This document shows positions 23,064 to 34,200 of a stretch of 64,000 bases of DNA, piece after piece (positions within the stretch are counted from its first letter, which is position 1; each line of letters begins with the position of its first letter). Location: NCBI GenBank assembly GCA_008330645.1, contig VLTN01000019.1, positions 186,001 to 250,000 of the forward strand, given 5' to 3'. The position numbers were made by a program, and so were the translations under genes. This stretch comes from Cafeteria roenbergensis (lineage: Eukaryota; Sar; Bigyra; Bicosoecida; Cafeteriaceae). Below the pieces are notes generated by a model. That model searched no databases. It saw only the letters and a list, made by a program, of their open reading frames with translations, and was not told the DNA's origin.

Positions 23064-26000
23064 ATGAACGTCGCAGACGGTTTGATTGGCTTGGCCAGGC
23101 CGGGCGCGGCTGAGCGGGCGCTGTGCCATGCTGGGCTTGTTGCCAGGAAGCGTCTCACTGGCGATCGGCCGGCAACAGCTGCCATGGTGTCGGCGGGGAG
23201 CCTCAAGGACGGATCCTTCGCCGACTATCGCGGGGCTGTTGTGTCTGCTCGGCTCCTGGCGTTCCGGTGCTGGGGCTGGGGCACGGACGGCGAAGAGCCT
23301 GCGGCACCCAAATGCTCCATTCGACGACTTGTCCGAAGCTGCTCGGCGCTGCTGCACGTCGCAGCCGCGTCTGGGGACTTTAGCATCGCCTCAGACGCCG
23401 CTTCGGCGTTGCTCATGCGGGCGTTTTCTCCGCGGGGCGAGCTTGTGAAACTGCCAGGAGCGCTGTTGATGGAGCTGTGCTCTGGCGCAGCCTCCCTCGT
23501 TGCCGCTGTCGACGACTTCGTTGACCCGAGAAACGGAGGTCGCTCGCGCCTTGGAGCAGTGACGAGTGGCGCGCCCGGGGTTGCTGCTGGGGAGCCCGAA
23601 GACGACCGGCAGCCTCTGGAGCAGGCCGAGAGCAAGGTCACGGCCAACGGAAGCGCATCTCTGGTCGCGATGGCAGCAGTCATCTTCTCGTCGCTTCGCG
23701 AGGCCACCCTCAAGACGGTCGCTACGCGATCCCACAACGGCGACGCTGCCGACAACCCGGCACCAGAGCTGGGGGCGAAGCAGGCAGACGCCTTTCTCGG
23801 CGCTGGCGCCGCCTTCGCGCCCGACGGGACTGCACACTCCTCCGACGCCGTGGCCAGGGGAATGCTGGCAGTGCGCCGCTTCCTGGCAAACGCCCCTGTG
23901 GCTGACGCTGACGATGGTGACGGCGGCGCCACCGCGCTGCAGGGCGCAGTCGAGTCCTGTGCCAGCGTGAGCAAGTCGCTGTGCGAGTGCGCCCATCTCG
24001 CGATGCAAGCCGCTGCCGGCGTCGCGCGGGCAGTGTCCGAGCGAGTGTCCAGCAGGTCCGCCATGGCCGCTTCACGCCGGTCTACTCCCGCCCACGGCCA
24101 CGCTGCTTCGCCGAGCGGGTTCGGCCCATCCCTCCCCGGCCCGGCAAGCGCTGCAAGCTCCTCAGCTGCTGCTACTGCTGCTGCAGCGGCAGCGGCAGCA
24201 AGCCCGGCAGCTGGGGGGGTAGCTGGTGAAGGCGCCGCGGCATCTCACTCGGCGCACGCCATGTCGCTGGCAGAGCAGGCAGCGCGTTTGACGGCAGACG
24301 GGCAGCGCGACGCCCAGCGCGCTCTGGCTGGCCTGCTGGGGGAGACTCAGGGCCTGTCCGCCGCCATCTCCCGCGAGCAGGAGCGCCTCGCCGGGGCGCC
24401 TGCGCCTGCTGGCGGGTCTTCCGGAGCCGCTGCGGCGGCCGCTGCTCGATCATCGGCAGCGACTGCGACCGCGGACGCCGACGCCGCCGACCCGGACACG
24501 AAGAGCGCCAGCTCCTTCCTCGTGCAGGCCAAAGCCGACGCCGACCGCATCGCCATGGAGGCGATTCCCTTCGCCTCGGTGCTCCATCACCACTCCGGCT
24601 GCCTGCCCAAGGGGGGCGGAAACAGGGCGGCAGCGAGCGCCGCGGCCGCTGTTGGCCTCCTGAGTCTCGTCGGCAAGGCCTGCACGCAGCTGACCGCAGG
24701 CAAGAGCGTGTCCAAGGCCCTCGCCTCCCTGGTGACCTCCATTCCGGACCACATTGCGGCTCTGCCGCACTCGAAGGTGGACGAGGCGCTGCAAGCCGCG
24801 GCCCAGATCTTCTCCGTGGCCGGGTTCCGCGGGCTCCTGCCTGTGGGTGGCAGCCTCGAGAGCAAGTTCGCGGGCGTCCCGCAGGCGCAGCTGGATGAAG
24901 TCATCCGCGTCACCGCTGCCGGCCTCGCCCTCGGCGCGGATCACATGGCCGAAACGACCGAGCCGAACGCCTCCCAGATTTCCTCCAAGGACTTCCGCGC
25001 CACCGCAATCAAGGCCTGGGGCGCCCTGATCATGCGCGATGACGTCATCGGCAGGTGCGGGACCAGCAACGCCGACTTTGCCATTTCCAACCTGCTCTAC
25101 TGCACGCACTCCATGCTCAAGCTCGTCAACTCGCCGGCCCAGGCGCTGCCGCCCAAGGTCCGCGACGGAATCCTCAGCCTGGCCACGATTTCGGTCGAGA
25201 TCCTGTTCCGTGCCCTCTTGTCCTCGCCTTCAAGCGTGGCAAAGGACGTCATCTCCAACAGCGAGCAGCTCGAGTTCACGATTTTCACGTGCCTCAGCCT
25301 CCCTGACGCCGCCTTGCTGAACGTGGCGGCGCTCCTCCTGCTCCACACGACCGTGTTTGCGTCCTTCCAGGAGTGGACGGTTTCCCCCCGAGAGCCGGCG
25401 GTCCGCCGAGGCGTCCTGCTTCGGTCCGCTCGCATTCTTCACCGCCTGGGCGTGCTGCAGAGAAGCCCCGAGATCCTCTCCACCTCGCGCACGCTCGCCG
25501 AGCAGCACCCCGAGGGCATCCCGCCCGCGCTCTCGCAGCGCGTGCTGCTGGAGCGTAGCACCCTCGTCACCCGTCTCATTGCGGCCGCGTTCGGCCAGTA
25601 CGGCCCGCCCCTGGACGAGATGGTGATCGGCGCGCGCTCCGGCGAGCTGTGCGCCACCTCTGACGCCCACGACTACTCGCTCCCCAAGCCGGACGAGCAC
25701 GACACGCACTTCGATGTGCCCGCCCGCCGAGGCGTCCGCAGCGGCATCGACGCCGGCATGCGCCCGCTGCTCAACCGGCCGCAGCCCTCAGCGTACCTCA
25801 GCCAAGGCTTTTGCCGCGGCCGCGTTGTCGGCATCGTGGTGGCGCACGGAGAGCCCCACTTTGCCGTGATGCCCGACTGCACCAACGTCGTTGTGGCTAC
25901 GAACAGCCCCATCGAGAACCTGGCGGTGGCCTCCCTGGAGCGGGAGCGCCAGCGCGCTCACCGATCCGAGGTGGAGGCTGCTGCCGCCGGGCGAGGCACC

Positions 26001-27524
26001 CCTCCCGCCCCGCTGAGCGCCTTCCAGCCCAAGTTCAGCGTTCTGCGGCCCGCGGCCAGCGACGACCCTTCCTTCTCCCCCTTCCGGCCGATGGGCGTGT
26101 GTCTCGTGTCCTTCGCCGAGGCAACCATGCGCGGGCTGACCGACGGCTGGTCTCGCGACGTCAAGGACATTGCCGACCAAGGAGTGAGGCAAGCCTTGCC
26201 CGGCGCCGCGAGCACCGGCAGGGCCTTTGCGGCGGCTGGGCGCAGGGCGCAGCCAACGGACGCCGCGGCGCCTGGGTTTCTGGCCGTCCGGGCTCGCGTG
26301 TTTGGCACCCAGGCCGAGTGTGGGGGGCGCCCGCAGCCGCTCTGCCCTCTCGCCGAGCCAGCGGGATTCGAGCCCATCGGCGTTCTCGAGAACTCCGTGC
26401 CCCGCCTCGTGCTCTGGCGGCCGATAGCCCCCGAGGGCTTCGCTGCCGTGGGCATGGCCGTGTCGGTTGCGGGCTCTGCGGAGGGGCCCGCCAAGGAGTC
26501 GTGCTGGTGCGTCCACGCGTCCCTCACGCAGGCGGCCGGGGAAGCCTTCAGTCCGCTTCCCCGCCTTCGCGTCGTTCCGTGCCCGCCGGGCTCCCTGACG
26601 CGCGAGGCCCTTGCCGCAGCTGGCGCTCCCCGAGCGGTTGCGAGCGCTGCCGCGGCAAGCGAAGGCGCGATGCCTCTGTCAGAGGCGCTCGCCCTCGGTG
26701 GCGACCAAGCCTCCATCGGCAAGCTGTGCTGCCCCAGCGCGGCGGCTGTCGTGGCCCCTGGGAGGCCCGCGGTGGTGCGGCTTCGCGCAGACGCACCTGG
26801 AGACATTGCCAAGGCCGGCCCACCCGAGGGCGCAGCGGCACGGATGGGCGCCACGAACCAGTGCCTCGTCAGCTGCTTGTCCGGGGCGCTTCACGAGGAG
26901 GCTGGCGTGCCCCAGGAGATTCGCCGCGCCTCGCTGCTGGCGGCCGCCAGCATTCTCACTGTCGGCCTCCCGCCCCTCTCCCCGCCGCAAGTGGCGATGC
27001 TCTTCGGCGGCTCCAAGCTCAAGGTGGCCTGCGACTCGATCGGCACCAGCGTGCTGGCCTGCTTCATGCGGCCGCACACTCGCCCGGACGGGCTTCTTAC
27101 CAGCGGCGTTTCCATCCTTGAGTCCCACCCGCACGCCACCGTGCTGCACCAGCGCCTGGCCGCCGAGGTCGGCTTCGTGATGTGGCACGACCCTTCGTCG
27201 CTCCCGAGTGGCAAGGACGCAGACCGGCTCGCCAGCGTTTGCATCTCGCTCGCGACGAAGCACAGCGCAAGCGACAACCGCACGGTTGTTTGCGCAGTGC
27301 TGACCCTGGGCCAGCTCGCCCGGGACGTTTCCACGCTGGACCACTCGCTGCGGACAGCCTCCAAGATGCTCCTGTGGGAGCTGCTTTCCCGCCGAGGCTC
27401 TCTCGAGACCGAGCTTCGCGTCGCCCCGGAGGCACTCGTCAACGGCCTGGCGGAGGCTGCCAAGGAGGACATGCCCAGGGCAATGCAGGAGCCGCCCGCG
27501 GGCCAGTGCTGCGCGACAATGTAG
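23064..27524 (+). CDS. Uncharacterised large helical protein with a VPS62/VPS13-like W-R-P motif and possible CaaX end
   Basis: A single-exon frame of 1,486 residues. I start at the ATG at 23064 (A at -3); the frame extends upstream only to a GTG at 23040. I do not recognise the family. The first third is Ala-rich with a low-complexity stretch (about residues 340-500); the centre (about 510-850) is regular, amphipathic and helical-repeat-like. Near residue 1115 a segment reads LWRPIAPEGFAAVGMAV followed by a Cys-Val pair, which resembles the W-x-P-x-x-P-x-G-[YF]-x-x-[LV]-G signature of VPS62-like proteins and some VPS13-related regions. The last residues are CCATM: the final four fit a CaaX prenylation box, which would place the protein on a membrane. 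No transmembrane span is evident. Codon usage and GC match the neighbours. Function unknown. Confidence 0.8.
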   Translation: MNVADGLIGLARPGAAERALCHAGLVARKRLTGDRPATAAMVSAGSLKDGSFADYRGAVVSARLLAFRCWGWGTDGEEPAAPKCSIRRLVRSCSALLHVAAASGDFSIASDAASALLMRAFSPRGELVKLPGALLMELCSGAASLVAAVDDFVDPRNGGRSRLGAVTSGAPGVAAGEPEDDRQPLEQAESKVTANGSASLVAMAAVIFSSLREATLKTVATRSHNGDAADNPAPELGAKQADAFLGAGAAFAPDGTAHSSDAVARGMLAVRRFLANAPVADADDGDGGATALQGAVESCASVSKSLCECAHLAMQAAAGVARAVSERVSSRSAMAASRRSTPAHGHAASPSGFGPSLPGPASAASSSAAATAAAAAAAASPAAGGVAGEGAAASHSAHAMSLAEQAARLTADGQRDAQRALAGLLGETQGLSAAISREQERLAGAPAPAGGSSGAAAAAAARSSAATATADADAADPDTKSASSFLVQAKADADRIAMEAIPFASVLHHHSGCLPKGGGNRAAASAAAAVGLLSLVGKACTQLTAGKSVSKALASLVTSIPDHIAALPHSKVDEALQAAAQIFSVAGFRGLLPVGGSLESKFAGVPQAQLDEVIRVTAAGLALGADHMAETTEPNASQISSKDFRATAIKAWGALIMRDDVIGRCGTSNADFAISNLLYCTHSMLKLVNSPAQALPPKVRDGILSLATISVEILFRALLSSPSSVAKDVISNSEQLEFTIFTCLSLPDAALLNVAALLLLHTTVFASFQEWTVSPREPAVRRGVLLRSARILHRLGVLQRSPEILSTSRTLAEQHPEGIPPALSQRVLLERSTLVTRLIAAAFGQYGPPLDEMVIGARSGELCATSDAHDYSLPKPDEHDTHFDVPARRGVRSGIDAGMRPLLNRPQPSAYLSQGFCRGRVVGIVVAHGEPHFAVMPDCTNVVVATNSPIENLAVASLERERQRAHRSEVEAAAAGRGTPPAPLSAFQPKFSVLRPAASDDPSFSPFRPMGVCLVSFAEATMRGLTDGWSRDVKDIADQGVRQALPGAASTGRAFAAAGRRAQPTDAAAPGFLAVRARVFGTQAECGGRPQPLCPLAEPAGFEPIGVLENSVPRLVLWRPIAPEGFAAVGMAVSVAGSAEGPAKESCWCVHASLTQAAGEAFSPLPRLRVVPCPPGSLTREALAAAGAPRAVASAAAASEGAMPLSEALALGGDQASIGKLCCPSAAAVVAPGRPAVVRLRADAPGDIAKAGPPEGAAARMGATNQCLVSCLSGALHEEAGVPQEIRRASLLAAASILTVGLPPLSPPQVAMLFGGSKLKVACDSIGTSVLACFMRPHTRPDGLLTSGVSILESHPHATVLHQRLAAEVGFVMWHDPSSLPSGKDADRLASVCISLATKHSASDNRTVVCAVLTLGQLARDVSTLDHSLRTASKMLLWELLSRRGSLETELRVAPEALVNGLAEAAKEDMPRAMQEPPAGQCCATM

Positions 27525-27835
27525 CCGCGCTCCTCGGGCGGGGCGGGCGGCGGAGGAGTGCGTGCGCACGCTCGAGTGCAGGGAGCCCACCAAATGCTCA
27601 AGGCTACCGGAGGGGCCTGGGTTCTACCCGCTGGCTCGCACGCTACCCACACGCACAGGCACTCATACACACGCAAACTCACTAGCGTGCGCCCAAACGC
27701 GACGCGAGCGCGTCCTGCATCAAGGTTTGCTCGGGCAGGCAGATGGGCTGGCGCACCGGGTACGGCGGCGGGGCAGCTGGCAGGCGCAGTGTCAGAGTCA
27801 ATAGAGGCTGCAGAGGCAGGGGGGCCTTGGGGTCC
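27525..27835. other. Convergent 3' spacer
   Basis: It separates the stop codons of two converging genes (helical protein and villin). It holds CACACG/ACGCAC-rich sequence near 27645-27675 and no gene that I can support. Confidence 0.5.
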
Positions 27836-30800
27836 TCAGAAGAGGCCTGCCTGCTTCTTCTTGCCGTCGCGCTTCCACTTGGCCAGGGCCGAGAACTCGT
27901 CCTTGGACATGCCGAACACTTCCGTGAAGTCGCTGTCCGAGAGGTAGAGCTCCTTCTTGGCCAGGTCGATGTCCATGGCCTCGGTGCGCTCCTTGCACTC
28001 CTTCAGCTCCTCGAGGCTGAACGTCGCGGAGCCGGGCAGCATCGTGGGCTCGGCCTTGGCGCTCAGCTTGGCAATGGTGGCCTTGCGCTCCTCCTCGGCC
28101 GCCTGCAGGCGGGCCTTGGTCTCGGAGTCGTCGGCCGCGTTGCGGATGCGGGCAGCCTCCTCGGCGTCCACGCCGCTCGAGGCCGCGGCAGCGGCTGCGG
28201 GGGCGGCCTCGGCGGCCTCCTCGGGCTCGGCGGCAGCCTCTTCGACCTCGGCCTCGGGCTCGGGCTCGGGCTCCTCGGGCTCGGCGGCAGCCTCCTCGGG
28301 CTCGGCCTGCTCCGCCTCGAGCTTTGCAACCGCAGCAGCGCGGCGCTCCTGCGCTGCCTGCTCGTCCGCCTCGCGCTTGGCGCGGCGGGCCTCCTCCTCC
28401 TCCCGGATCCGCTCAAGCTTGGCCTGGTACGGGTCCGGGAAGGTCTTGGCCTTGGCAGTTTCCCAGCCTTGGAAGTTTGAGGTGAACATGGGCGTCTCGC
28501 TGCCCGCAGCCATCTCGATGATGGGGATTTCAGGGTCGCGGGAGGGGCCAGCCGCCTCGAGGTACTCCTTGGCGATGGCCTTGGCACGGGTGCGCTCCGT
28601 CTCGTTGGCGCCGGGGCCGATCCAGACGAAGATCTGGTTGAAGGTGTCGAGCATCATGACGTCGTCCTCAAGCAGGTCGTCCTGGCAGAAGTTGCAAACC
28701 TCGTCGACGCGGAGGCTGCCCGTCTCGGTGGACACCTGGAAGAGGCGGGGCGGCTGCGGGGGAGGCGGCCCCGGCAGGGACTCGGGATAGTCGTCCTTGC
28801 CGCCGAGAGCTTCCCAGAACTCCTCCTCCTCCGATCCCTCTTCGACGACGGTGACCTCGCTGCCGGTCATGGATGCAAGGCGCTCGGCCACAGCGGCAGC
28901 AACGGCCTGCTCCTCCTCCGAGCTGGTGCGGCCGTTCCACACCACAGTGCTCGCGGAGCCGCATGCAAGGACGAAGCAGTCGCCAGAGTTGAGGTTGGAC
29001 GCCTTTGCGGGCACCTGCACGGCCTTGGTGGTCGACGGCTGGGAGCCCTTGACGTGGAAGAGGGCCGTCTCTGCGAGCTCCTCCTCGGACACCTCGCCGC
29101 TGGCGCCGCCGGACCGCACGATCATGCCGCCCTTGAACAGAGCGCAGAAGTGAGGGGGCTCGCGGCCCTGCGTGACGCGCACCTGGGGGATGGAGCCGCC
29201 GAGCTCGTCGGAGAGGTTGACCGTCTGGAGGGCAGCAGTGCCCTGCTCGATGGAGGAGCTGTCCTTGCCGAGCCAGAAGTAGATGATGTCCCCAAACTCG
29301 CCGTTGGCGTGGACGACGTACGAGTCGCCAGCGAAGAACAGGCCGAACTTCTCCTCCGTCTCCTCGGTCATCTCCGTGTCCGTGACGCGCCAGACGCGCA
29401 CGGTGGCGGAGTCGCTGCCGGCCAGCGGGGCCTCGGACGCCAGGGGCGCGTTGATCTTCGCAAAGTCGATGGCCTCCTGGGGCAGCGCCTTGGCGACGCC
29501 CTCGCTCTTGACGGAGGCAAAGTCGAAGGGCTTGTGCGGGTTCCAGGAGGCGAAGAGGGACTGGAACTCGGGAGGCTCGGTGTGCTGGCGGACGACCGTG
29601 GCTGAGACCCACGCTGGCTTGTCCTCCTGGGACTGCACATACTGCTGCGACATGGGGAGGGCGGCCTTCTTGTCCGCTGGCGACGCGCCGGAGCCGACCC
29701 AGGCGAACACCGAGTTGCCGGCATCGACGATGAAGACGCCGTCGGCTTCGAGCATGTCGCGCTCCAGCTTGCCGTCCTCGAGCTCGACGGGGGTGACCTC
29801 CAGGCTGGCGTCCTCGCCCTGCGTTGCGCGCAACAGCTTCACGCTGCCGGAGCTGCCGGGCCCGTCGTCGGGCCCTCCCGCCTCAGCGGGCTGCACGTCC
29901 GCCTCTGACCCGCCGAGTGCGGCCCAAAACTCCGCCTGCTCCTCCTCGCTCGCATCGGCCATGACGATGCGCTCGGGGGCGCCTCCGCGGGAGTTATCGA
30001 TGCGCTGCATCACCTCGATGGCCTTGCCCTTCTCGTGGCGGTTGGCCTCAGCCCCGGCCCAGAAGAAAATCTTCATGCCAAGGTCGAGGACGAACACGTC
30101 GCCCTGGTTGAGGGATGACGCCGAGAGCTCGGCCTGGTGCGTGCGCACGCAGCGGCGGCCCTTGATGTGAAGCAGGCGTGGCTCGTAGGTCTCAGGCTCC
30201 ACGTGGGTGAAACCGGACGCCACACCCCCTGGGAGATACTCGATGCCCCCCGAGCCGCGGAAGTAGCTCAGGAACTGCGCCGACTCGTGGTTCTGCACCT
30301 CGCTGCGGAGCGCGGCGGTTGGAAGACGCGGTCAAGGAGCAATGCGTGGTCGAGGTATAGGGATGGGGATTGGGGTAAGGGGGGGTGAATAGCGGCAGGG
30401 ACAGCGACAGCGACGGCAGCAGCAGCGCGTCGCGGAAAGGCAACGCTTGCGGATCGCACCGGTGCTGGATGGGCTCGTCCCCGAGGGCCTGGTCCAGCTC
30501 GACCGCCTTGAGCGCGGCCGTGCCCGACTCGTCTTGGGAGCAGTCCTTGCCGAGGAAGAAGTGGACGTGCGAGTCGATGCGCCTGCGGGAGCTCAGCAAC
30601 GATGGCAGGGCGCATTGCAGCCAAGTGTCAGTTCGCGATTGCTGGCAAACAGCGCCAGGCCGCTCCCGGCATAAGCCGCGAGCGGCCTTGACGCGTCACC
30701 TGCCCCGCGCACTGTGCGCGAAAACGGCTGCTCCAGCCCTTCGGGCGGGGCGCCGCTGCGGGCAACTCACGGTCCGTGGCGCTGGCCGGCGTAGATGAGG

Positions 30801-31114
30801 TACGCGTCGCCTTCGAAGAACCTGCCGTACTGGTCCTCGGGCACCGGCACGACCTCGAAGTTCTCGATCCGCCAAATCTTAATCCCTGAGAGTGGCACGG
30901 GGAGTGCGCGCAGGGGAGGGGAGGGCTCGGGGTTGGGCGAGGCCGGGCAGCCAGCTGGTTGCAACATCGCAGTCGGTACACTCCCTGGAGAAGGATCGGC
31001 GCGCGAGCTTCCGCGATGCGCAGGGTGACGGGCCGCGCGGGCCGCGGCCCGCGCGGGGCAGCTGCGCGGGAGCTCACCCTCTTCAATGGTGAGGCCTTCG
31101 AACTGCGGATCCAT
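27836..31114 (-). CDS. Villin (six gelsolin repeats plus C-terminal headpiece), actin-binding
   Basis: Four exons in minus-strand order: 31114-31078, 30885-30771, 30582-30460 and 30302-27836; introns of 192, 188 and 157 nt with GT-AG ends and phases that fit. The product is 913 residues. Six gelsolin/villin repeats can be followed: repeat 1 begins [11 protein letters not shown] and crosses the introns to [17 protein letters not shown]; repeat 4 repeats this pattern ([17 protein letters not shown]). An acidic Glu/Pro/Ala linker (roughly residues 770-830) leads to a C-terminal villin headpiece ending KKKQAGLF, the usual F-actin-binding end. Villins cap, sever and bundle actin filaments under calcium control, so cortical or microvillus-like actin is the likely site. 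All introns fall in the first 275 coding bases. It shares a 160-nt interval with the divergent CFAP57 start. Confidence 0.92.
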
Positions 31115-31274
31115 GGCTGTTGGCCCTCAGAGACTGCAGGCAAGTGAGGATCAGATGCGCCAGCAGCGCGAATTCGCCGGCCAGCTGCTGGCCAGGAGCG
31201 GCGCCAGCTCATCGGCTCTGCGCGTGCACTCGGTGCCGGGAGCAGGCAGCTGGCGCCGAACGCGAGGGGGCCGG
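31115..31274. promoter_or_regulatory. Bidirectional promoter interval, villin/CFAP57
   Basis: Only 160 bases separate the two divergent start codons, so both 5' leaders and core promoters must lie here or in the first exons. A GCGCCGAA word sits at 31253-31260, 14 bases before the CFAP57 ATG. No TATA box seen. Confidence 0.55.
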
Positions 31275-34200
31275 ATGGCCGCAATCCTGTCCTATCGGTG
31301 AGTTGTGCGTGCAGCAGGTGGCGAGGCGGGTGCGCGCCCCGAGGGGCGTCTGGCCGCCCCGGCCCCGCAGCGAGTTCGCTGGCAGCCGCCGCGGCAACGG
31401 CACGCTGCTCGCCTCCTGCCCCTCGCAGCCATGTGTTTGGCGTCAAGGCCAACGTGAAGGATGGGCTGCACTACCTGGACGACTTCGTGGTCGTGTACTC
31501 GGCGGGACACCACGTGGTCAAGTACAACATCGAGTCCAAAGTCCAAGAGTTCATAAACGGCTCAGAGGGCTCGCGAGGCATCACGGCTCTGGCTGTCAGC
31601 CCGTCCAAAACGTGAGCAGCGGCATCAATGGTCGAACACCGCCTGCCGGCCAGGGCGCCTGCGCGAGCGACCGGGCTGGAGCTGGTCCGGGAGGGCTGCA
31701 AGGGAATCGACCGCGGTTTGTTGCTGCAGGCCGCTGCTGCCGACCTGCCCGTCCCGCCCAGCCGGGGGCGGGAGGCTAGACGTGGGCAAGACGTGTGGTT
31801 TGCAGCGAGGGCAGCTCCTCCGCGTCCGAGGCGTGGCTGTGCGTGTGCGTGTGTTGGGGCGCCCGTGTGGTCGCCGGCGAGGAGGCACTGGGAGACCAGG
31901 GAAGCCCGGCCGCCCGCGCTGCTCCGGTGGCCTGCCCGCTCACGCCTTGCTGCGCGACCGCTCGCTGTTGCGACGCCTTTGGCGCAGGCTCATTGCGGTG
32001 GCCGAGGACTGCCTGGACGGCGCCCACGTGTTCGTGTACCACGCTCGCCGCTTGTTCCGGCAAAAGTCTCTGGCAACGCCCGAGGTGGAGTCGGGGCAGT
32101 ACGTCAGCCTCAGCTTCAGCCCCGACGAGGCCCTGCTCCTCTCTCTCGGCGCTGCCCCCGACTGGCGCCTGGTCTGCTGGCACCTGGACTCGGGAAAGCC
32201 CCTGGCCATCCACCAGGTCACCTCCACGCCCGAGCTGGTGATGGAGGGCTGTTCCTTCTGCCCGACCAACCCGACCAAGCTGGCCGTGTGGGGGAGCTCC
32301 GTGCTCAAGTTCCTTTCCCTCGAGGACGACCAGCGCATCAGCGTGCTGCCGCACTCGTCCAGGTTCACTGAGCGCCCGGCCCAGACCTACCTCGCCCACT
32401 GCTGGCTCCCAGACGACCTCTCCGTCGTGGCCACCGCCTCGGGGGACCTCCTCCTCTTCCGCCGGGAGCTCTTCGAGTGCGTGCTTTCGTCCTCGCCGTC
32501 GGCCTCGGCGGAGAGCGAGGCCGACGCCGGCCCAGCTGAGGTTCTGGTCCCCTACGAGGGGGGATTCTTGACCGGCGGCGCTCACGGCCTGGTGCGGCTC
32601 TTTGCGCCGTCAGACGACGAGGGCGTGTACTTCCGCCGCACCCGCCGCTTCCTGCTGCGCGACGCCGCGGAGCACAACGCCAGAATCCACACCGTGGCCG
32701 TCTCGCCATCCCAGGACTCCCTCGCCGTCATGACCGGCGGAGCAGACATGCTGAGCCTGGACCTGACACGGGCCCTGAAGAAGGAGGAGACCCGCTTCAC
32801 GCGCATCGGCGCCGGCACGCACGGGCCTCCTCGGGACCGCGACGAGGGGTGGGGCCCCGGGGACCCGTCAGCGGCGGCGGCAGTCACCGGCCTGGACGTC
32901 TGCACGCGCAAGCCGCTCATTGCCACGACGGGGATCGACGGCTGCCTGCGTCTGTGGAACTACGTCGAGAAGACGCAGGAGCTCTGCGAGCCCTTTGGCG
33001 AGGTGCTCCTCTGCGTGGCCCTGCACCCCTCCGGTCTGCAGGCGCTGGTGGGCTTCAGCGACGCGCTCAAGCTGTGCAACATCCTGCTGGACAACGTGGT
33101 GCCGGCGCGAGAGATCACCATCAAGAACTGCCGAGAGGCCAGGTTCGCCCGCGGAGGCCACCTCTTCGCCGCCGCCAACGGCTTCCTCATCCAGGTGTAC
33201 GACGCCTTCACGTGCGACCTCCTCGTCACGCTCAGGGGCCACTCCAGCCCCGTGCGCTCCATTCGCTGGGCGGAGGACGACGAGACCCTCACCTCTGCTG
33301 GCCTCGACGGGGCGGTGTACCGCTGGAGCTGGCGGTCCGGCAAGCGGGTGAGCGAGTTCGTGAACAAGCAGGACAGCTACACGGCGGCAGAGTCCACGCA
33401 GGACGGCGTGACTGCCTACGCCGTCGGCGTGAAGGGCTTCCTGGAGGAGGTGGAGTTCGCCTCGGGCTCGTCCAGGCACGCAGTGGCGCACGACGTGGTG
33501 CACGGCCAGCTGGCCCTGTCCTCCAACGGGCGGATGCTGTTCTCGGGCTGGGCGGACGAGTCGCTGGCGGGCTGCGTCGCGTCCTACGGCATTCCCATCG
33601 ACGCGGACGCGCCGGACGTGGTCACCTACCCCGCTGCCTCGGCAGAGGTGACCCGAATGATGCTGACGCATGACGACACGCACCTCGTCGTCGCCGGTGC
33701 CGACGGGTCCGTGCTTGTGATGGAGGTTCGCGACAAGGAGGGGCGCATCCCGCTCAGAGAGGCGTCCGCGCGCCTCCCCTGGGCGGACGAGGTGCTCATG
33801 ACCAAGGGCCTGCTCGAGGAGATGGCCACGTCCATCACCAAGCTGTCTGAGAAGTACGAGGAGCTCGTGTCGAACAACGACTACAACATGCGGATGAAGG
33901 AGATCCAGTTCCAGGAGCGCATGAAGAAGGTGCAGGAGCGGTACCAGGCCGAGCTCGACCAGGAGAAGACGCAGCTGCAGCTGCTCAAGGAGGAGACGGA
34001 GGACTTGCAGCGCGAGTACGGGGACCGCCTCACCGCCATGGAGGTGGCGCACCGGGCAGAGCTGCAGAAGCGGGAGGCCATGTACCAGGCGGAGATCATG
34101 GGCGAAGTGAGCAGGTTCCAGCAGCTCAAGGCGGAGTGGGACGCCTCGGGAGCCGAGCAGCGTGCGATTCGCCAGCGCCTCGTGGATGACCACGAGCGGC

